From positions 12,178,469 to 12,242,468 of the forward strand of contig NC_057790.1 in the NCBI RefSeq assembly GCF_014905175.1: a stretch of DNA of 64,000 nt, in the 5' to 3' direction. Below are positions 1 to 10,391 of this stretch, one piece after another. The notes under the pieces were generated by a model that worked only from the letters and a program-made list of their open reading frames with translations, was not told where the DNA came from and made no database searches. The stretch comes from Aphidius gifuensis (lineage: Eukaryota; Arthropoda; Insecta; Hymenoptera; Braconidae). The position numbers and the translations under genes are program-made. How positions within the stretch are numbered: the first letter of the stretch is position 1; the number at the start of each line of letters is the position of its first letter.

Positions 1-1
1 T

Positions 2-803
2 AAGCTAGAGAAACGTTTGGCAAGAGGAGATCGAGGAATAAATCCTCTAGACGAAGCTTGTAAAAATCACGATATCTCATACTCGAAAAATCAGAAAGAT
101 ATTAAAGCTAGGAACCTAGCTGACGATATTTTAGCGCGTGAAGCTTCGAAACGAATTTTTGCCAAGGATCCAAGTCTAGGTGAAAGAGCTGCAGGTGCAC
201 TTGTAACTGGAACAATGAAAATCAAATCAAGATTCGGTATGGGTTGTGTAAATAAAAAAAATTGTGTTAAAAAACGTGAAACAACTGGTGGAAAATTAAA
301 AAAAATTAAAAAACTGATAAAAAATAAAAATAGTTCTGGTGAAAAGAAAAAAAGCAAGAAGAGCAAGAAAAATAAAAGAAAAAACCTCAAGAAAAAAGTA
401 TCATTTATGAAAATTGTACAAGCTGCTAAAGAAGCAAGTAAGGGATCCAATGTTCCATCAATAGCAATTAAAGCAGCATTAAAAGGAGCAAGAGGAGCTA
501 TTAAAAATGTTGGTGGTAAATCTGCTGTCTTGATGCCAAGAGTGGTACCAGTTGCTAAAAGTATAAGTGGTGGTGGAATTACCACTATTAATTCCAATAC
601 TTTCAGCCATAACAGCATTAGGTGGACTAGTTGGTGGAGCATCAGGTGTTGTTAAGGCAATTAATGCAGTAAAATCAAGTAAAAATCAATTACAAGAAAC
701 TGTAAGACATAATAAACGAATGGAATCAATTGCTATTGGAAAAGGACTTCATTTAGCACCATTTAAAAGCGGAATGGGATTCTATTTAACTCCAAAAAAC
801 TAG
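2..803 (+). pseudogene. PLA2-type virion protein, Polinton copy A (5' cut by window, one frameshift)
   Basis: The frame entering from the left edge reads KLEKRLARGDRG, then a parvovirus-type secreted phospholipase A2 active site with the His-Asp pair in ACKNHDISYS. A lysine-rich linker follows (about 290-400). The C-terminal hydrophobic part continues in another frame from about 575 (LIPILSAITALGGLVGGASG, ending near LAPFKSGMGFYLTPKN at 803), so one frameshift near 575 splits the gene. Copy B has the missing N-terminal calcium-loop part (YCGPGTKL). In densoviruses and adintovirus/Polinton relatives such PLA2 domains sit in capsid-associated proteins and help the particle cross membranes; that role is inferred here. 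The frameshift lies in a GGTGGTGG run, so an assembly slip is possible. The protease gene follows at once. Confidence 0.75.
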
Positions 804-808
804 ATGTG

Positions 809-1171
809 ATGCTACCACAGAGAGCCTTGACTGACGGTGATATTATCAAATTTGCTAATCAATCAAAAATAAAAAAATTTCGTGGTGTTTTTATGCGAAA
901 TGATATGTTTCGAGATGGTTCTTGGACACAAGAATCAGGAGTTGTTAATTTAGATGATAAACAAAATCCTGGAACACATTGGGTTGCATATAAAAAACTC
1001 AACAACAATTTAGCAATATATTTTGATAGTTTTGGTAATTTGCAACCACCAAAAGATCTCGTCAGTTACCTTGATGTTGGTAGCATCAATTTCGATCATA
1101 AACGATATCAAGATTGGAATACATTTAATTGTGGGCATTTATGCCTTGCATTCTTCGCTGAAAAACTATAA
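809..1171 (+). CDS. Adenain-like cysteine protease, Polinton copy A
   Basis: An uninterrupted frame of 120 codons. The catalytic His lies in NPGTHWVAY, the acidic residue in YFDSFGNLQPP and the nucleophile Cys in FNCGHLCLAF, in the His-Asp/Glu-Cys order of the adenovirus protease (C5) family. In Polintons this enzyme is thought to mature capsid proteins. ATG 809 is chosen because the upstream ATG at 804 is followed directly by TGA. The start lies 5 nt after the PLA2 stop, in a TGATG context suited to termination-reinitiation. All three catalytic positions are intact, unlike the copy B homologue at 61144-61505. Confidence 0.82.
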   Translation: MLPQRALTDGDIIKFANQSKIKKFRGVFMRNDMFRDGSWTQESGVVNLDDKQNPGTHWVAYKKLNNNLAIYFDSFGNLQPPKDLVSYLDVGSINFDHKRYQDWNTFNCGHLCLAFFAEKL

Positions 1172-1219
1172 AAGACTTGAATATAATAATTTAACATCAG
1201 TCTTTAATGAACTTTTAAC

Positions 1220-1900
1220 ATGCACGATACATTTACTTTAACATTAAGTGGTACATCATCAGTGCTTGAAACTCAATATTTTCCTCCAATTCAATTAACA
1301 AGAGGAAAACATTATTCATTAGCACTTATTTCTTTTTTAACATTTAATTCAATACCAAATATTGATACTCATAATAATCAAATTGAATTGATTGAGGCTA
1401 ATGGTCATTCTGAATTAATTACAATACCAACTGGCAGCTACGAAATAGATGATCTTATTCAAAGCTTGAAAATACATTCTATCAAGTTAAGCTGCAACAA
1501 TAATACTCTGCATACATATATCCAAAGCGATAAAATAATTGATTTCACTGGAGCAAGATCACTAGGACCTTTACTTGGATTTACATCAAAATTATTGGAA
1601 GCTGGTAAAACACATGAGTCAGATCTACCAGTAAATATAATTCAAGTCAATAGTTTGCGTATAGAGTGTAATATAACAACTGGGGCTTATTGTAACAACC
1701 AAAAAGTACATACAATACACAGTTTTTTTCCTGCTGTACCACCTGGTTATAAAATAATAGAAGTACCAACTTCTCCTATTTATTTACCAGTTACTGTGAA
1801 GTCAATAGATTACATACAACTGAAAATTGTTGATCAAGCAGGTCGAGCTGTTAATTTTCGTGGTGAAACAATTACAATCACTATACATGTTAAATCATAG
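1220..1900 (+). CDS. Probable minor capsid (penton-like) protein, Polinton copy A
   Basis: An intact 226-residue frame starting MHDTFTLTLSG. It is clearly homologous to the 230-residue protein at 60417-61109 (-): shared stretches include LETQYFPPI, FNSIPNID, ITIPTGSYEI, NITTGAY, VPPGYKI and the C-terminal VNFRGETITI. The size, beta-rich hydrophobic pattern and position between protease and major-capsid-like gene fit the minor capsid/penton protein of Polintons and adintoviruses, but no diagnostic motif was checked. The frame is free of stops although its neighbours are broken. The next gene starts 2 nt after the stop. Confidence 0.6.
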   Translation: MHDTFTLTLSGTSSVLETQYFPPIQLTRGKHYSLALISFLTFNSIPNIDTHNNQIELIEANGHSELITIPTGSYEIDDLIQSLKIHSIKLSCNNNTLHTYIQSDKIIDFTGARSLGPLLGFTSKLLEAGKTHESDLPVNIIQVNSLRIECNITTGAYCNNQKVHTIHSFFPAVPPGYKIIEVPTSPIYLPVTVKSIDYIQLKIVDQAGRAVNFRGETITITIHVKS

Positions 1901-1902
1901 TG

Positions 1903-2085
1903 ATGGGGATTGAGTTTAATTCTCGCACAATAAAGAGAGGATTTTCATATAAAAACAGCAAATCATGGACATCACCAACCAGTCTCAATCGAGCAGTGAA
2001 GAGATTAACAACTCAGAATATAACATACCTAAAAAGTCTAGGGTTAAAAGTAAAAAATTCTGGACTTGGAACTTCAACTGGGTAA
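1903..2085 (+). CDS. Small conserved Polinton protein, copy A
   Basis: A 60-codon basic frame. Its C-terminal half (TTQNITYLKSLGLKV) matches the equivalent small frame in copy B at 60214-60405 (ITHQSIQFLKSLGLSP), at the same place between minor- and major-capsid-like genes. Conservation of position and of the xxLKSLGL motif in two otherwise diverged copies argues that it is a real gene. The basic N-terminus could bind DNA or capsid. I do not recognise a characterised family. Confidence 0.55.
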   Translation: MGIEFNSRTIKRGFSYKNSKSWTSPTSLNRAVKRLTTQNITYLKSLGLKVKNSGLGTSTG

Positions 2086-2118
2086 ATATAACTTGTCTCA
2101 ATTGTTTTGCACGTCAAA

Positions 2119-3191
2119 ATGGGTGATATACTTGATATCAACGCACCAGTTCATTTCAACAATGATATATCCAGTTATGAGCTGCATGCACATCAAACAT
2201 TTGGATCATCAAGCTTTGAGAATAGTGATGAAATTAGAATATAAATACAAAACCAAGATTTATTCATTTTGCCATGTAAAAGCTACATTCATATAAGTGG
2301 AAAATTATGTAAAGAAGAAAATAATGATGTACCAATTGATATTTCACTAGTTAATAATGCAATGGGTTTTTTATTTAAAGAAATGCGTTATGAGTTAAAT
2401 GGGGTTTTAGTTGATAAATCCAAAAATGTTGGGATTACAACAACAATAAAAAATTATTTATCAATTAATTCGAGGGAGAATAATGAAAATGCTGGATGGT
2501 TAAACGGACTTGAGCAGATGATGTTAACAGATGAAAATGGTTATTTTGATTTATGCATACCATTGAAAATGTTTTTTGCTGAAGACTATCAAAAAATCAT
2601 TGTTAACGCTAAACATGAAATTATTCTGGTACGATCTCGCTCTGATTTAAATTCAATCGTGAGAGATAATGCAACTTTTCAAGAAGAAGTTAAATTTGAT
2701 TTAAAAATTACAAAAGTTGAATGGTTAGTGTCATATGTAACACTATCGAATAGAAATAAAATGGAAATGATGAAACATATACAAAAAGATCCAGTCATTT
2801 CTATTGGATTCAGGACCTGGGAACTCTATGAATATCCACTGCTACCAACAACAAATCATCATATTTGGACGGTGAAGACATCAACTCAACTGGAAAAACC
2901 TCGCTATGTTATTCTTGCTTTTCAAACAAATAGAAAAAACGTATGGCATGCAGATGCAACAAGATTTGATCATTGTAATATAACAAATGTTAAATTATAT
3001 CTTAACTCACAAATTTTCCCATATGGAAATTTAAAACTTGACATTTCGAAAAACCTGGTGCTGTAGATGTACGTTTAGAATTTGAATCTAAAAACAATTT
3101 TCCACAAGGAACTGCAGCTTATTGTTTAATTTTTCATGATAATATAATTGAGTATAAACCAATCAGTGGCATTGTACATAAATTAAGTTAA
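2119..3191 (+). pseudogene. Major capsid-like protein, Polinton copy A (one nonsense codon and one internal deletion)
   Basis: The start at 2119 (MGDILDINAP) aligns with the copy B start at 60179. The frame has a TAA at 2242-2244, then continues from 2245 to 3066 with blocks shared with copy B, such as FRTWELYEYPLLP and STQLEKPRY. After LKLDIS near 3045 about 60 residues present in copy B are missing and the frame changes; the C-terminus (AVDVRLEFES ... AAYCLIFHD) resumes up to TAA 3189-3191. Position in the capsid cassette and length of about 430 residues when whole suggest the double-jelly-roll major capsid protein; the fold itself is inferred. As it stands it cannot give a full product. 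Confidence 0.62.
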
Positions 3192-3305
3192 AATAATAAA
3201 AATTAAGTTTAAATTTAAGAATGAAAAATAATAAAAATAAAATAAATAATGTAAACAAAAAAATTAATGTAATAAATAAATAGAAAAAGAGGTTTATTTT
3301 TTGTT

Positions 3306-3662
3306 TTATATATTTATTTCCCCAATCATCATTTCATCAACAAAATCATTGTCTTTTATTAAACAATTATCAAATTTAAAATTTCTATTATTTTCACCAT
3401 CAAGAGTCATGATTAAACTTCCCTCTTTTATAGTGATTTGTAGCTCAGAATATTCGTGCTCATCCTTCTCGAAAAGGTCAGCGAATCTTTTTGGTAGATA
3501 TAGATAACATGAATTATCAATTTCAATCGTAGCTGCTGCTCCATATTTTCCCGCAGATAACTTGAGCAGTTAGGTTATTTTATATGCTACATTTTTTGAT
3601 AAATCTTTGATTGCTTTACGTTCCTTAGCTTTTTGAAGTTGTTTAGTTTTTGCAAATGCCAT
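3306..3662 (-). pseudogene. Small ssDNA-binding-like protein, Polinton copy A (one nonsense codon)
   Basis: The frame starts MAFAKTKQLQ at 3662 and runs to TAA 3306-3308 with a single in-frame TAA at 3570-3572 after NVAYKIT. The rest reads through in one frame (SCYLYLPKRFADLF, then an acidic tail). The LPKRF block in a protein of about 118 residues recalls small polymerase-associated proteins of insect Polinton-like elements that I take to be ssDNA-binding; this is family recollection, not proof. No counterpart lies between the convergent genes of copy B. Upstream is a promoter with a 5'-UTR intron. Confidence 0.45.
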
Positions 3663-3673
3663 TTTAAAAATTT

Positions 3674-3890
3674 CTAAACAAAAAAAAAAAAAAAAAATTT
3701 ATCAAAATAAATTAGTATGTGTGTTAAGTTGTATATGTCATTAAATAATTGTTTATATAATTTTATTAATAATAATAAATATAAAGTAAAGAAACTTACA
3801 GCTTAATTTTTCTTGTTGATGAGTTAGTTGTTACTTGGTGCTGCTCTGAGGAACTGATGATAATGTTAAGGAAAGCATGGGCATTTATAG
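3674..3890 (-). promoter_or_regulatory. TATA box, arthropod initiator and 5'-UTR intron for the gene at 3306-3662
   Basis: On the minus strand a TATAAA lies at 3889-3884 and a TCAGTT initiator at 3857-3852, about 30 nt apart, the classic arthropod core-promoter spacing. Downstream, a GTAAGT donor (3799) and a pyrimidine-rich tract ending TTTAG (3674) bound a predicted 126-nt intron that ends 11 nt before the ATG. The intron holds a long T/A tract. Splice use is inferred from consensus only. Confidence 0.5.
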
Positions 3891-4475
3891 GAGCACAAAG
3901 ATCTTCTCCCCAAAGAAAAAATATAATAATTTTTTTTTGCTTATTGTTTAAATTTTAAAAGCGTAAGAATTTCTATAGAAAAAAAAAATATCTGAGAAAT
4001 GGATTATTTGTCGGTGAAAAATATTACGAGAAATGTGACTTGTGTTATAGTTTAAATCATGGCTTTTGCTCCAGATGTTGGTCGGTTAAATATTTCCCAC
4101 ATTGAAAAATAAAGAAAAATATGTAACAAAAAGAAGAAATAAATTTCTTCAGGAAAATAAGATTAAAAATTTGGAAAAATAAAAATTTTCTTTGTCAACT
4201 GAATGCTCTATTTAACCCCAATGTTTGCAAACTGTGAATTCGCAGTATGTAACTCACATTATGTTTTTGGAGCATTACAAATTTTAAGGAAAATAGATTA
4301 AATTTCTTTGACGGTGAAAATGCTTTATATTTTTTCCGAGAAAATTATAACAAAAAAAAAAAAAATTTTATTTAATTATTTTTACAGGAAATTTTTTTTT
4401 TTTTTTTTGGGTTTGAAAAAAAAAACAAGAAAAAATTATTTATTTATGTAATTCATTTTATATTTATATTTTATT
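3891..4475. other. AT-rich intergenic spacer
   Basis: About 585 bases between the promoter of the gene at 3306 and the 3' end of the gene at 4476. Many A and T runs, including T-tracts near 4387-4408; no coding frame, repeat or RNA gene that I can support. Confidence 0.5.
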
Positions 4476-5272
4476 TTACATATTACAATTTTCATTCGAA
4501 CTTGATTCTTTACATTTTACACAATCTTTTACTTGTACTTGTAAAAAAAGACCAATTTCATCTTCATAATCATTTTGTAAAGGATGCTGCTTACATTTTC
4601 TTAGTCCTAAAATTGTTTTATTCATTTGTTGTTTCTCTGATAATTTATCCCAGATTTGATCTATTTGATTTGCCGCATGACCATGATTGGAAGTGAACTA
4701 ATTTCTGTTTTAGCCAAATCATTTATATTTTCAACAGCACAATAATGGATAATAGATTTATTTAAACTTGGTCTGGTTGAAAAGGTTTTAATATACCATG
4801 ATCGAAAACGTTGAACATTTTCAACTGAACATTTGTAAGTTGAACAATTGATGTGAATCCTTGAGTGTCTTATAGCTGGATGTTGTTCTTCCAGAGTTTT
4901 TATGTCTGGACAATTTAAATCATCCAAATTGAAAATTGTTATTTGAATTTCACGTAAATCAAATTTTAACCATTTCTTTTTCTCTTCTCCTACAAATAAA
5001 TATTCAAATTTTCCATTTATTGATTGATGTAAAATTGGTGAAATGTCGTTATAATCCTCACAACCTTGTTCCCATGACATACCATGATGATTCAATTCAC
5101 ATTTTGATACCGTTTCTTGATAAGTTTCACTCAAATGCGATCTATCACAAGGTGGTTTTAATATTTTAGATATTGGAGTCGATCTTGAACTTAAGTGTTG
5201 AATAGCTAGTTCTTTCAGCACAAATAACCCTTGCTCTTCTTGAAATCCTTGGAAGTCGATGAATGCAGACAT
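4476..5272 (-). pseudogene. KPP/CxxH family protein, Polinton copy A (one frameshift)
   Basis: The frame from ATG 5272 (MSAFIDFQGF) runs to 4661 and then resumes in another frame (DQIWDKLSEKQQ ... VKDCVKCKE) to TAA 4476-4478, so there is one frameshift near 4670. It is homologous to 57977-58774: shared features are QGF near the start, KPP, NHHG followed by W, EKKKWL, NLDDLNCP, and a Cys-rich NxxxxxCSVENVQ block. I know this as an abundant uncharacterised insect Polinton-associated family. The D-x-QGF start and the later Cys/His block vaguely suggest an RNase H-fold nuclease, but the usual acidic set cannot be shown. TCAGTG lies about 55 nt upstream. Confidence 0.6.
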
Positions 5273-5455
5273 TTTATTTTATTTTATTTTTCAACTCAAA
5301 TTTATTGTATACCTTTTTCACTGAAGGCTTTGGAGCTAACTAAAGATATTTTTCAAGGCTTGATTTTCAACAAATTTCTTCCCCTCTTCAACTCACTACT
5401 CCCACTTTTTTTTTCTAATATTATTTCTATTCTACACTAAAAACTAGAAACAAAA

Positions 5456-5740
5456 TTATATATTTTTTTTTGCAGTCTTAATGGCAGATTGTAAAACATC
5501 TAATTGCTCTTTTATTTTAACATTTTCAGCCATTCAAATTCCAATTATATCACCCAATTTTTCATAATTCAATTCAACACTTTTTTTCATTTCATTGAAT
5601 AATTTTAAAGTTACAACATCCTTCTCATCTTGAGGTGTTGCAACATTGCATATTCGCCGGTTGCCAATATCAAATTATTATTCTGATCTAGATCTATCAG
5701 CAGCTCCAACCAAATAACGACCAAACAAATCAACGATCAT
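5456..5740 (-). pseudogene. 'FGR' family protein, Polinton copy A (degenerate)
   Basis: Starts MIVDLFGRYLVGAADRS at 5740; two adjacent stops and a frame change follow, then NRRICNVATPQDEKDVVTLK, which aligns with the copy B protein at 63796 (FGRQL ... LCHIADAQDMNDAV after correcting one base). A further TGA precedes a coiled-coil-like tail (ENVKIKEQLDVLQS) ending at 5456. The function of this small family is unknown to me; a fibre- or tail-like role is conceivable. The glycine/proline-rich segment present in copy B is lost here. In copy A this gene sits beside the KPP/CxxH gene, where copy B has the polymerase. Confidence 0.5.
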
Positions 5741-5906
5741 TTTATAACTGACTTAGAACTTAAAAATCGGTTAGTTATATAATAAAAAAGAAAAAAAATT
5801 GATAAATAAATAGAAAAACAATTATTATAAATAAATTTTTCCATTTACAACAAATTTTCGAATTTTCCAGTATCACTCACCTTCTACTTCCAACATCCAA
5901 TAAGAT

Positions 5907-5979
5907 TGAGCCGTGGTCTTGGGAATAGCGCGCTCGATTTTAAATCCGAAGTCCGTCAGTTCAAATCTCCTTCGAAACA
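5907..5979 (+). other. tRNA-like sequence, Leu(UAA)-like, degenerate
   Basis: An A-box-like TGGTCTTGGGAATAGCGC is followed by a TTTTAAAT anticodon-loop-like segment, a B-box-like AGTTCAAATC and then a run of more than ten T, the pol III terminator type. I could not pair a good acceptor or T stem, so it is more likely a decayed tRNA or tRNA-derived SINE head than a working gene. The UAA anticodon reading is tentative. Confidence 0.35.
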
Positions 5980-6719
5980 CTTTTTTTTTTTCTCACAAAT
6001 TGAAAAAAAAAAAATAAATAAAAATAATGGCCAAAATTCGAAAAGACTCCCCACTCATATTCCCCTCTCTCATTCTCTTCTCTTTCTTTCTACCCCAAAT
6101 TTATTTAAATACCACCCACCCATCCCACCCACAATCTCGCGGTTTTCCGTGGTCCAGAACTCTTATAAGTACACTACTCAACTGTAATATTTGCTCTTAA
6201 TTATTGATGTATTTTCAAAATTTGCATGCTATACCATTAAAATCAAAAACTTAAAAAGATGTAACAGCAGCAATAAAATCTGTCTTAGAAAAAGAACGAA
6301 TTCCAAAAAATTGATATGTTGATCAAAGAGAAAAATTTTACAACAAAGAATTTGGAGCTTTCATGCAAAAATATAAAATGAACATGCATTCAACATACAG
6401 TGTGTAACAAAATTCACATAGGTAAATTATACTATTGTATTATTTGTAAAATTAAGAAAAATACGTATATTCATAAAATTAAAAATAATTGAAAAAGTTA
6501 TCAAAGCTTGCAAATAGCCAATCAGAATAAAGTCGAACATATACAGGGTGTAATTAATGAAACAATCGTTGTTGATTGCTGAGCTGTATGGTTGTGTATG
6601 ATATTTCAATTGTTTATTTACGCGCGCTCCATTGCAATGTTTATTTAGTCTTTTAAAAATTACATTTGGGACTTTCATTTTTTTTTGTAGATCCACGTTG
6701 AAATTTTTTTACTAATTTT
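5980..6719. other. Unannotated AT-rich stretch
   Basis: Pyrimidine-rich near 6040-6130, otherwise AT-rich. No frame, repeat or RNA gene could be supported between the tRNA-like sequence and the large left TIR. Confidence 0.4.
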
Positions 6720-7540
6720 CTCTATTAATTACTTTTTTATCAATTTTTTCCTATTTTAGAATATTCGATTTTAGACCCAAATTCAAGAAAGTTTTTTTTT
6801 TTAAACTAATAAGAGGAAAAAAATAGGGGTATAAAAAAGTATTTATTTTTCATCGCATAACAATGAAAAATTCAAAGTAGATTATCTAATAGTGAATATT
6901 AATTTTTTAGTCACGATTAATTAATGTTTTCTTGTTAATCTACTTCAAATCAAGATAAAATCATAATCGAATCATTTCCCAGAGGAAAAATTTTTTGGTC
7001 ACGATCTGCTCATGATCTTACGATTATTACAGCTCAAATGAATGAAGAAAAAAAAATTTAATAAATTAATTTACATTAAATCGTGACATAATCGTTATCA
7101 ATTCATTTCTGAACAATAACTTTTTAGTTTCGATGTATTCACGGATCACGATCCTAAATTTGATATAGTTTAAATGAGACGAGTAAATATTAATTTTTTA
7201 GTCACGATTAATTATTGTTTTCCTGTTAATCTACTTTAAATGGAGATAAAATCGTGTTCAAATCATATTCTAAAAACTCAAATTCAATAAATTGATCAAT
7301 TAATGTTTTCTTGTTGATCTACATTAAATCGTGACATCGTGATCAATTTATTTCTAAACATGAAAAAAATAATTTTTTAGTCTTGATGCGTTCACGATTC
7401 TAAATTTAATACAGCTTAATCAAAGCAAGTTAATATTCATTTTTTAGTCACGGTCAATTGAAGATTTTCTTTTTGAAGAAACATTTTTTGGCCATCATTT
7501 ATTAACTCACGATTTCAAATTCATTACAGCTTATATTTAA
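6720..7540. repeat. Left terminal inverted repeat of a large element
   Basis: The block near 6830-6895 (GGGGTATAAAAAAGTA through AATGAAAAATTCAAAGTAG) recurs inverted near 25590-25650. The following block, 7020-7450, rich in GTCACGATTAATTA and TTTTCTTGTTAATCTAC motifs, recurs inverted at 18775-19148. Together the two right-hand pieces rebuild one inverted copy of the left repeat. Inside it the GTCACGAT...GTTAATCTAC unit recurs several times as subterminal repeats. Superfamily unknown. Confidence 0.7.
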
Positions 7541-9708
7541 AAAAAATACATTCAATGCAGGTACAATTGATATTTTCTTGTTGATTATGACATAAACGTG
7601 ATCAATTGATTTTTCAACATAAAAAATAGTCGTTTAATTTAATAGGAAATAATTAGAAAATTTTATTTAATAAAAAAATAATTCTAAATAAATTATTTAG
7701 TGTTTATAAGGAAACGATTCAATCATGATTTTGTCGATTATCCAAGTAATTGATGAAGATACTGCTGGAACACTAACTGAACACTCCTGCTGTTGATTAT
7801 GAAAATTATTATTGATAATATTTTTTGCAAAGCTGTGAGTGTGTGTGATAAAAAAATAAAGTAAGACATGTTTGTAAGAATATCAATAATAATGTTATGA
7901 CAACAAATATTTTTTCTTGGAACTTTTTTTTTTTCTAACAATAATATTCAATTTAAATTTTTTATACAAATAAAAAGACAATTAAAAAGTTTTAATAATG
8001 ACAACAAATATTTTTTCTTCGAACAATTTTTCAATCAACATTATTCATATTTTTTCATGAAAACCAGCTTCAGCAACGAGAAATTCATGTAACTCAGATG
8101 ATTATTCAATTTTTTTTGGGTTTCTCAACTTGCGACGTGATTGGTGACGATATTTATGTATTTTACGTCATTGAGACAATTTTCCGGGTCCACTGTATCT
8201 ACAAAACCTTCGTTGAAGAGACAATAGATAATTAGATAAATATTAAAAATTAATACAGTTATTGAATAAATTAGTCTTACGTTTGATATTCTTGAAATGA
8301 CGTAGCCGGATTATTTATTAGACAACCCAATATTGCCCTATAAAATAATCCTGCCGAATATGTAATCAAATTAACCATGTTTATCCTGCTCACTTAAGAC
8401 ACATTAGAAAGGTAGGGGAATAAATTAGCGTAGTGTAGGGGGATGTAAAAGAAAGCCTGAAAAATACGCGAAAATAGAACACAATAATACAACCAAAATA
8501 ATTTTAAACAACACTTGTAAATTGATAAAAATCCGAGCACAATTTATTTTAAAATAAAACAAGTTACTTTTACATGAAAATGCGGTACAAACAATACTTA
8601 ATTATATGACCCACTTATAATTATTCGCATATTATATAGGCGCGTCGCGTCAGAGAGTAAAAATTATTAAATATGAATAATCATCAAATAGAGACTAGTG
8701 CGAGACTTGAATAATAGACGACTGGATTGAGATGCGATCCAGTTTTGACTTAAATGAATCACTGACTCTACATTGACGCAACGATGACGCGTGGTTTTCA
8801 CAAGAATTTAACTACACAGTTATTACAATTTCACGCAACGAAACACTGAACCAAATTTTATAGAAAATGTACTTACATTGGCTGTCGATATTTCTAATTT
8901 ACAAATCTGTTGGTGGCGTGTACCTTCACCTTGAATTTAGCTCGTATGTGAACGGTTGGCTCAATTATTTTATTACCAATAATAAAATAATAATGTGGAT
9001 TTATATATATTTAGATATATATGTTGTACAATATTGTTATACAAGTTTGAGTGTATGATGTCGTGATTAGATTGTGTCAAATTACAGACACGAACGTAGC
9101 ACTGATTTTATAATAAAAATTACAATCGAACTATTACTTTTATTCGTATTTGAATAAAACAATTGTAAGAATTTTTCACTGTATTTTATAAGTCGTATTC
9201 AAGACAAAATAGATGACCACGAGTTCGTGAATTTTTATAATTTAATATTTAATTATTTTTATTAAATAATTTGATTATTTAATGCAGCAAATTATAATTT
9301 ATATTATTCAATATTTATTTGAATAATTAAATTAACACAAAGCGTGTCTTGAAATTAATTTACACGAGTAAGAAAAATTCAGACCATGCGGTTGTGATTT
9401 AATACAAGTTAAATTTACAATGAATTGAATGAATTTAAATCGATAATTTATGTAACCAAATGTTACATAAATATTGTTAAACAATAATTCATTGGAATAA
9501 TTAATAAAATATTGAACAATAATAACTTACGATTTGTATTGCACTTCGTAGAAAATATTCTAAGTTTTATAGCAATTAAAATTCGACGAGGCAAAGTGCC
9601 TAAGCTAATAGAGCTGGAAGAACTGTTCGTGCCAATGACTCCACTGACCATGTGACCGAGATCTTTCAATCAATGCTCATCGATACTCTCAGACTATTAG
9701 GGGTAGGT
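7541..9708. other. Unannotated region inside the large TIR element
   Basis: Mostly AT-rich. Subterminal-type motifs continue to about 7640. A short minus-strand frame at 8285-8378 is listed separately. The rest, including 8640-9060 and the GC-richer 9560-9700, shows no convincing coding frame or repeat. Confidence 0.4.
8285..8378 (-). other. Possible short coding exon with a splice donor
   Basis: On the minus strand an ATG (near 8377) opens the frame MVNLITYSAGLFYRAILGCL and reaches a GTAAGA donor-type signal at about 8284. A TTTTGTAG acceptor-type signal lies about 80 nt downstream (near 8203). The peptide is not recognised and the continuation frame is ambiguous. It could be chance. Confidence 0.2.
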
Positions 9709-10391
9709 GGGGATCCTTCGGGGATGTTCGGTTTCCCTCCTTGATTTATTTCCACTTTTCCTATTGTCGCTTATTTCTTATTGGTCGAGGAAAATCTTAT
9801 GATTTTCAATCATTGATTACAATTATTTCTAGTCATTTAATTATGACATGAGTGGTATCGAGAGAATCCTTATAATTCTAGGATTCTGTCGATATCACTC
9901 ATTATATTATTTTATATCTAATTTTTATTAATAAAATTGGCGGTATAAACGCTTGGCAATAGTGCCGGCTCAAGCAAAATGCTGAGGGTGCAAAACCTCT
10001 AGCTCCCTTAAATGTATTACTCTTATTATGTGTAAGATGGAGCTATGGGTATCAAATTGCACCCTGCATCACTGAGAAAAAAGTTTCCTTAGATCAAGAA
10101 AGAGTTCACTTGATTTAAGTGGCACAAATAAAAACCGAATATAAAAAAAAATTTTTTTAAATAAAAATATTTTCACTAAATTCAAGTATATTGATTCTTC
10201 AATATCAAGAAACTATACTTGCGTTAAAAACTTTAAGGATTAAAAACAAAAATGGAATTTCCTTTTTCAAAAAAATAAACTGTTAAATAAAAATATTTTC
10301 ACTAAATTCAAGTGTATTGATTCTTTAATATCAAGAAACTATACTTGCGTTGAACACTTTGAGGATTTAAAACAAAAATGGAATTTCCTCT

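Noticed and set aside
91..642. Minus-strand hydrophobic frame opposite the PLA2 gene
   Set aside because: Shadow of the lysine-rich coding strand (poly-Lys codons read as Phe/Leu); no domain and no start context.
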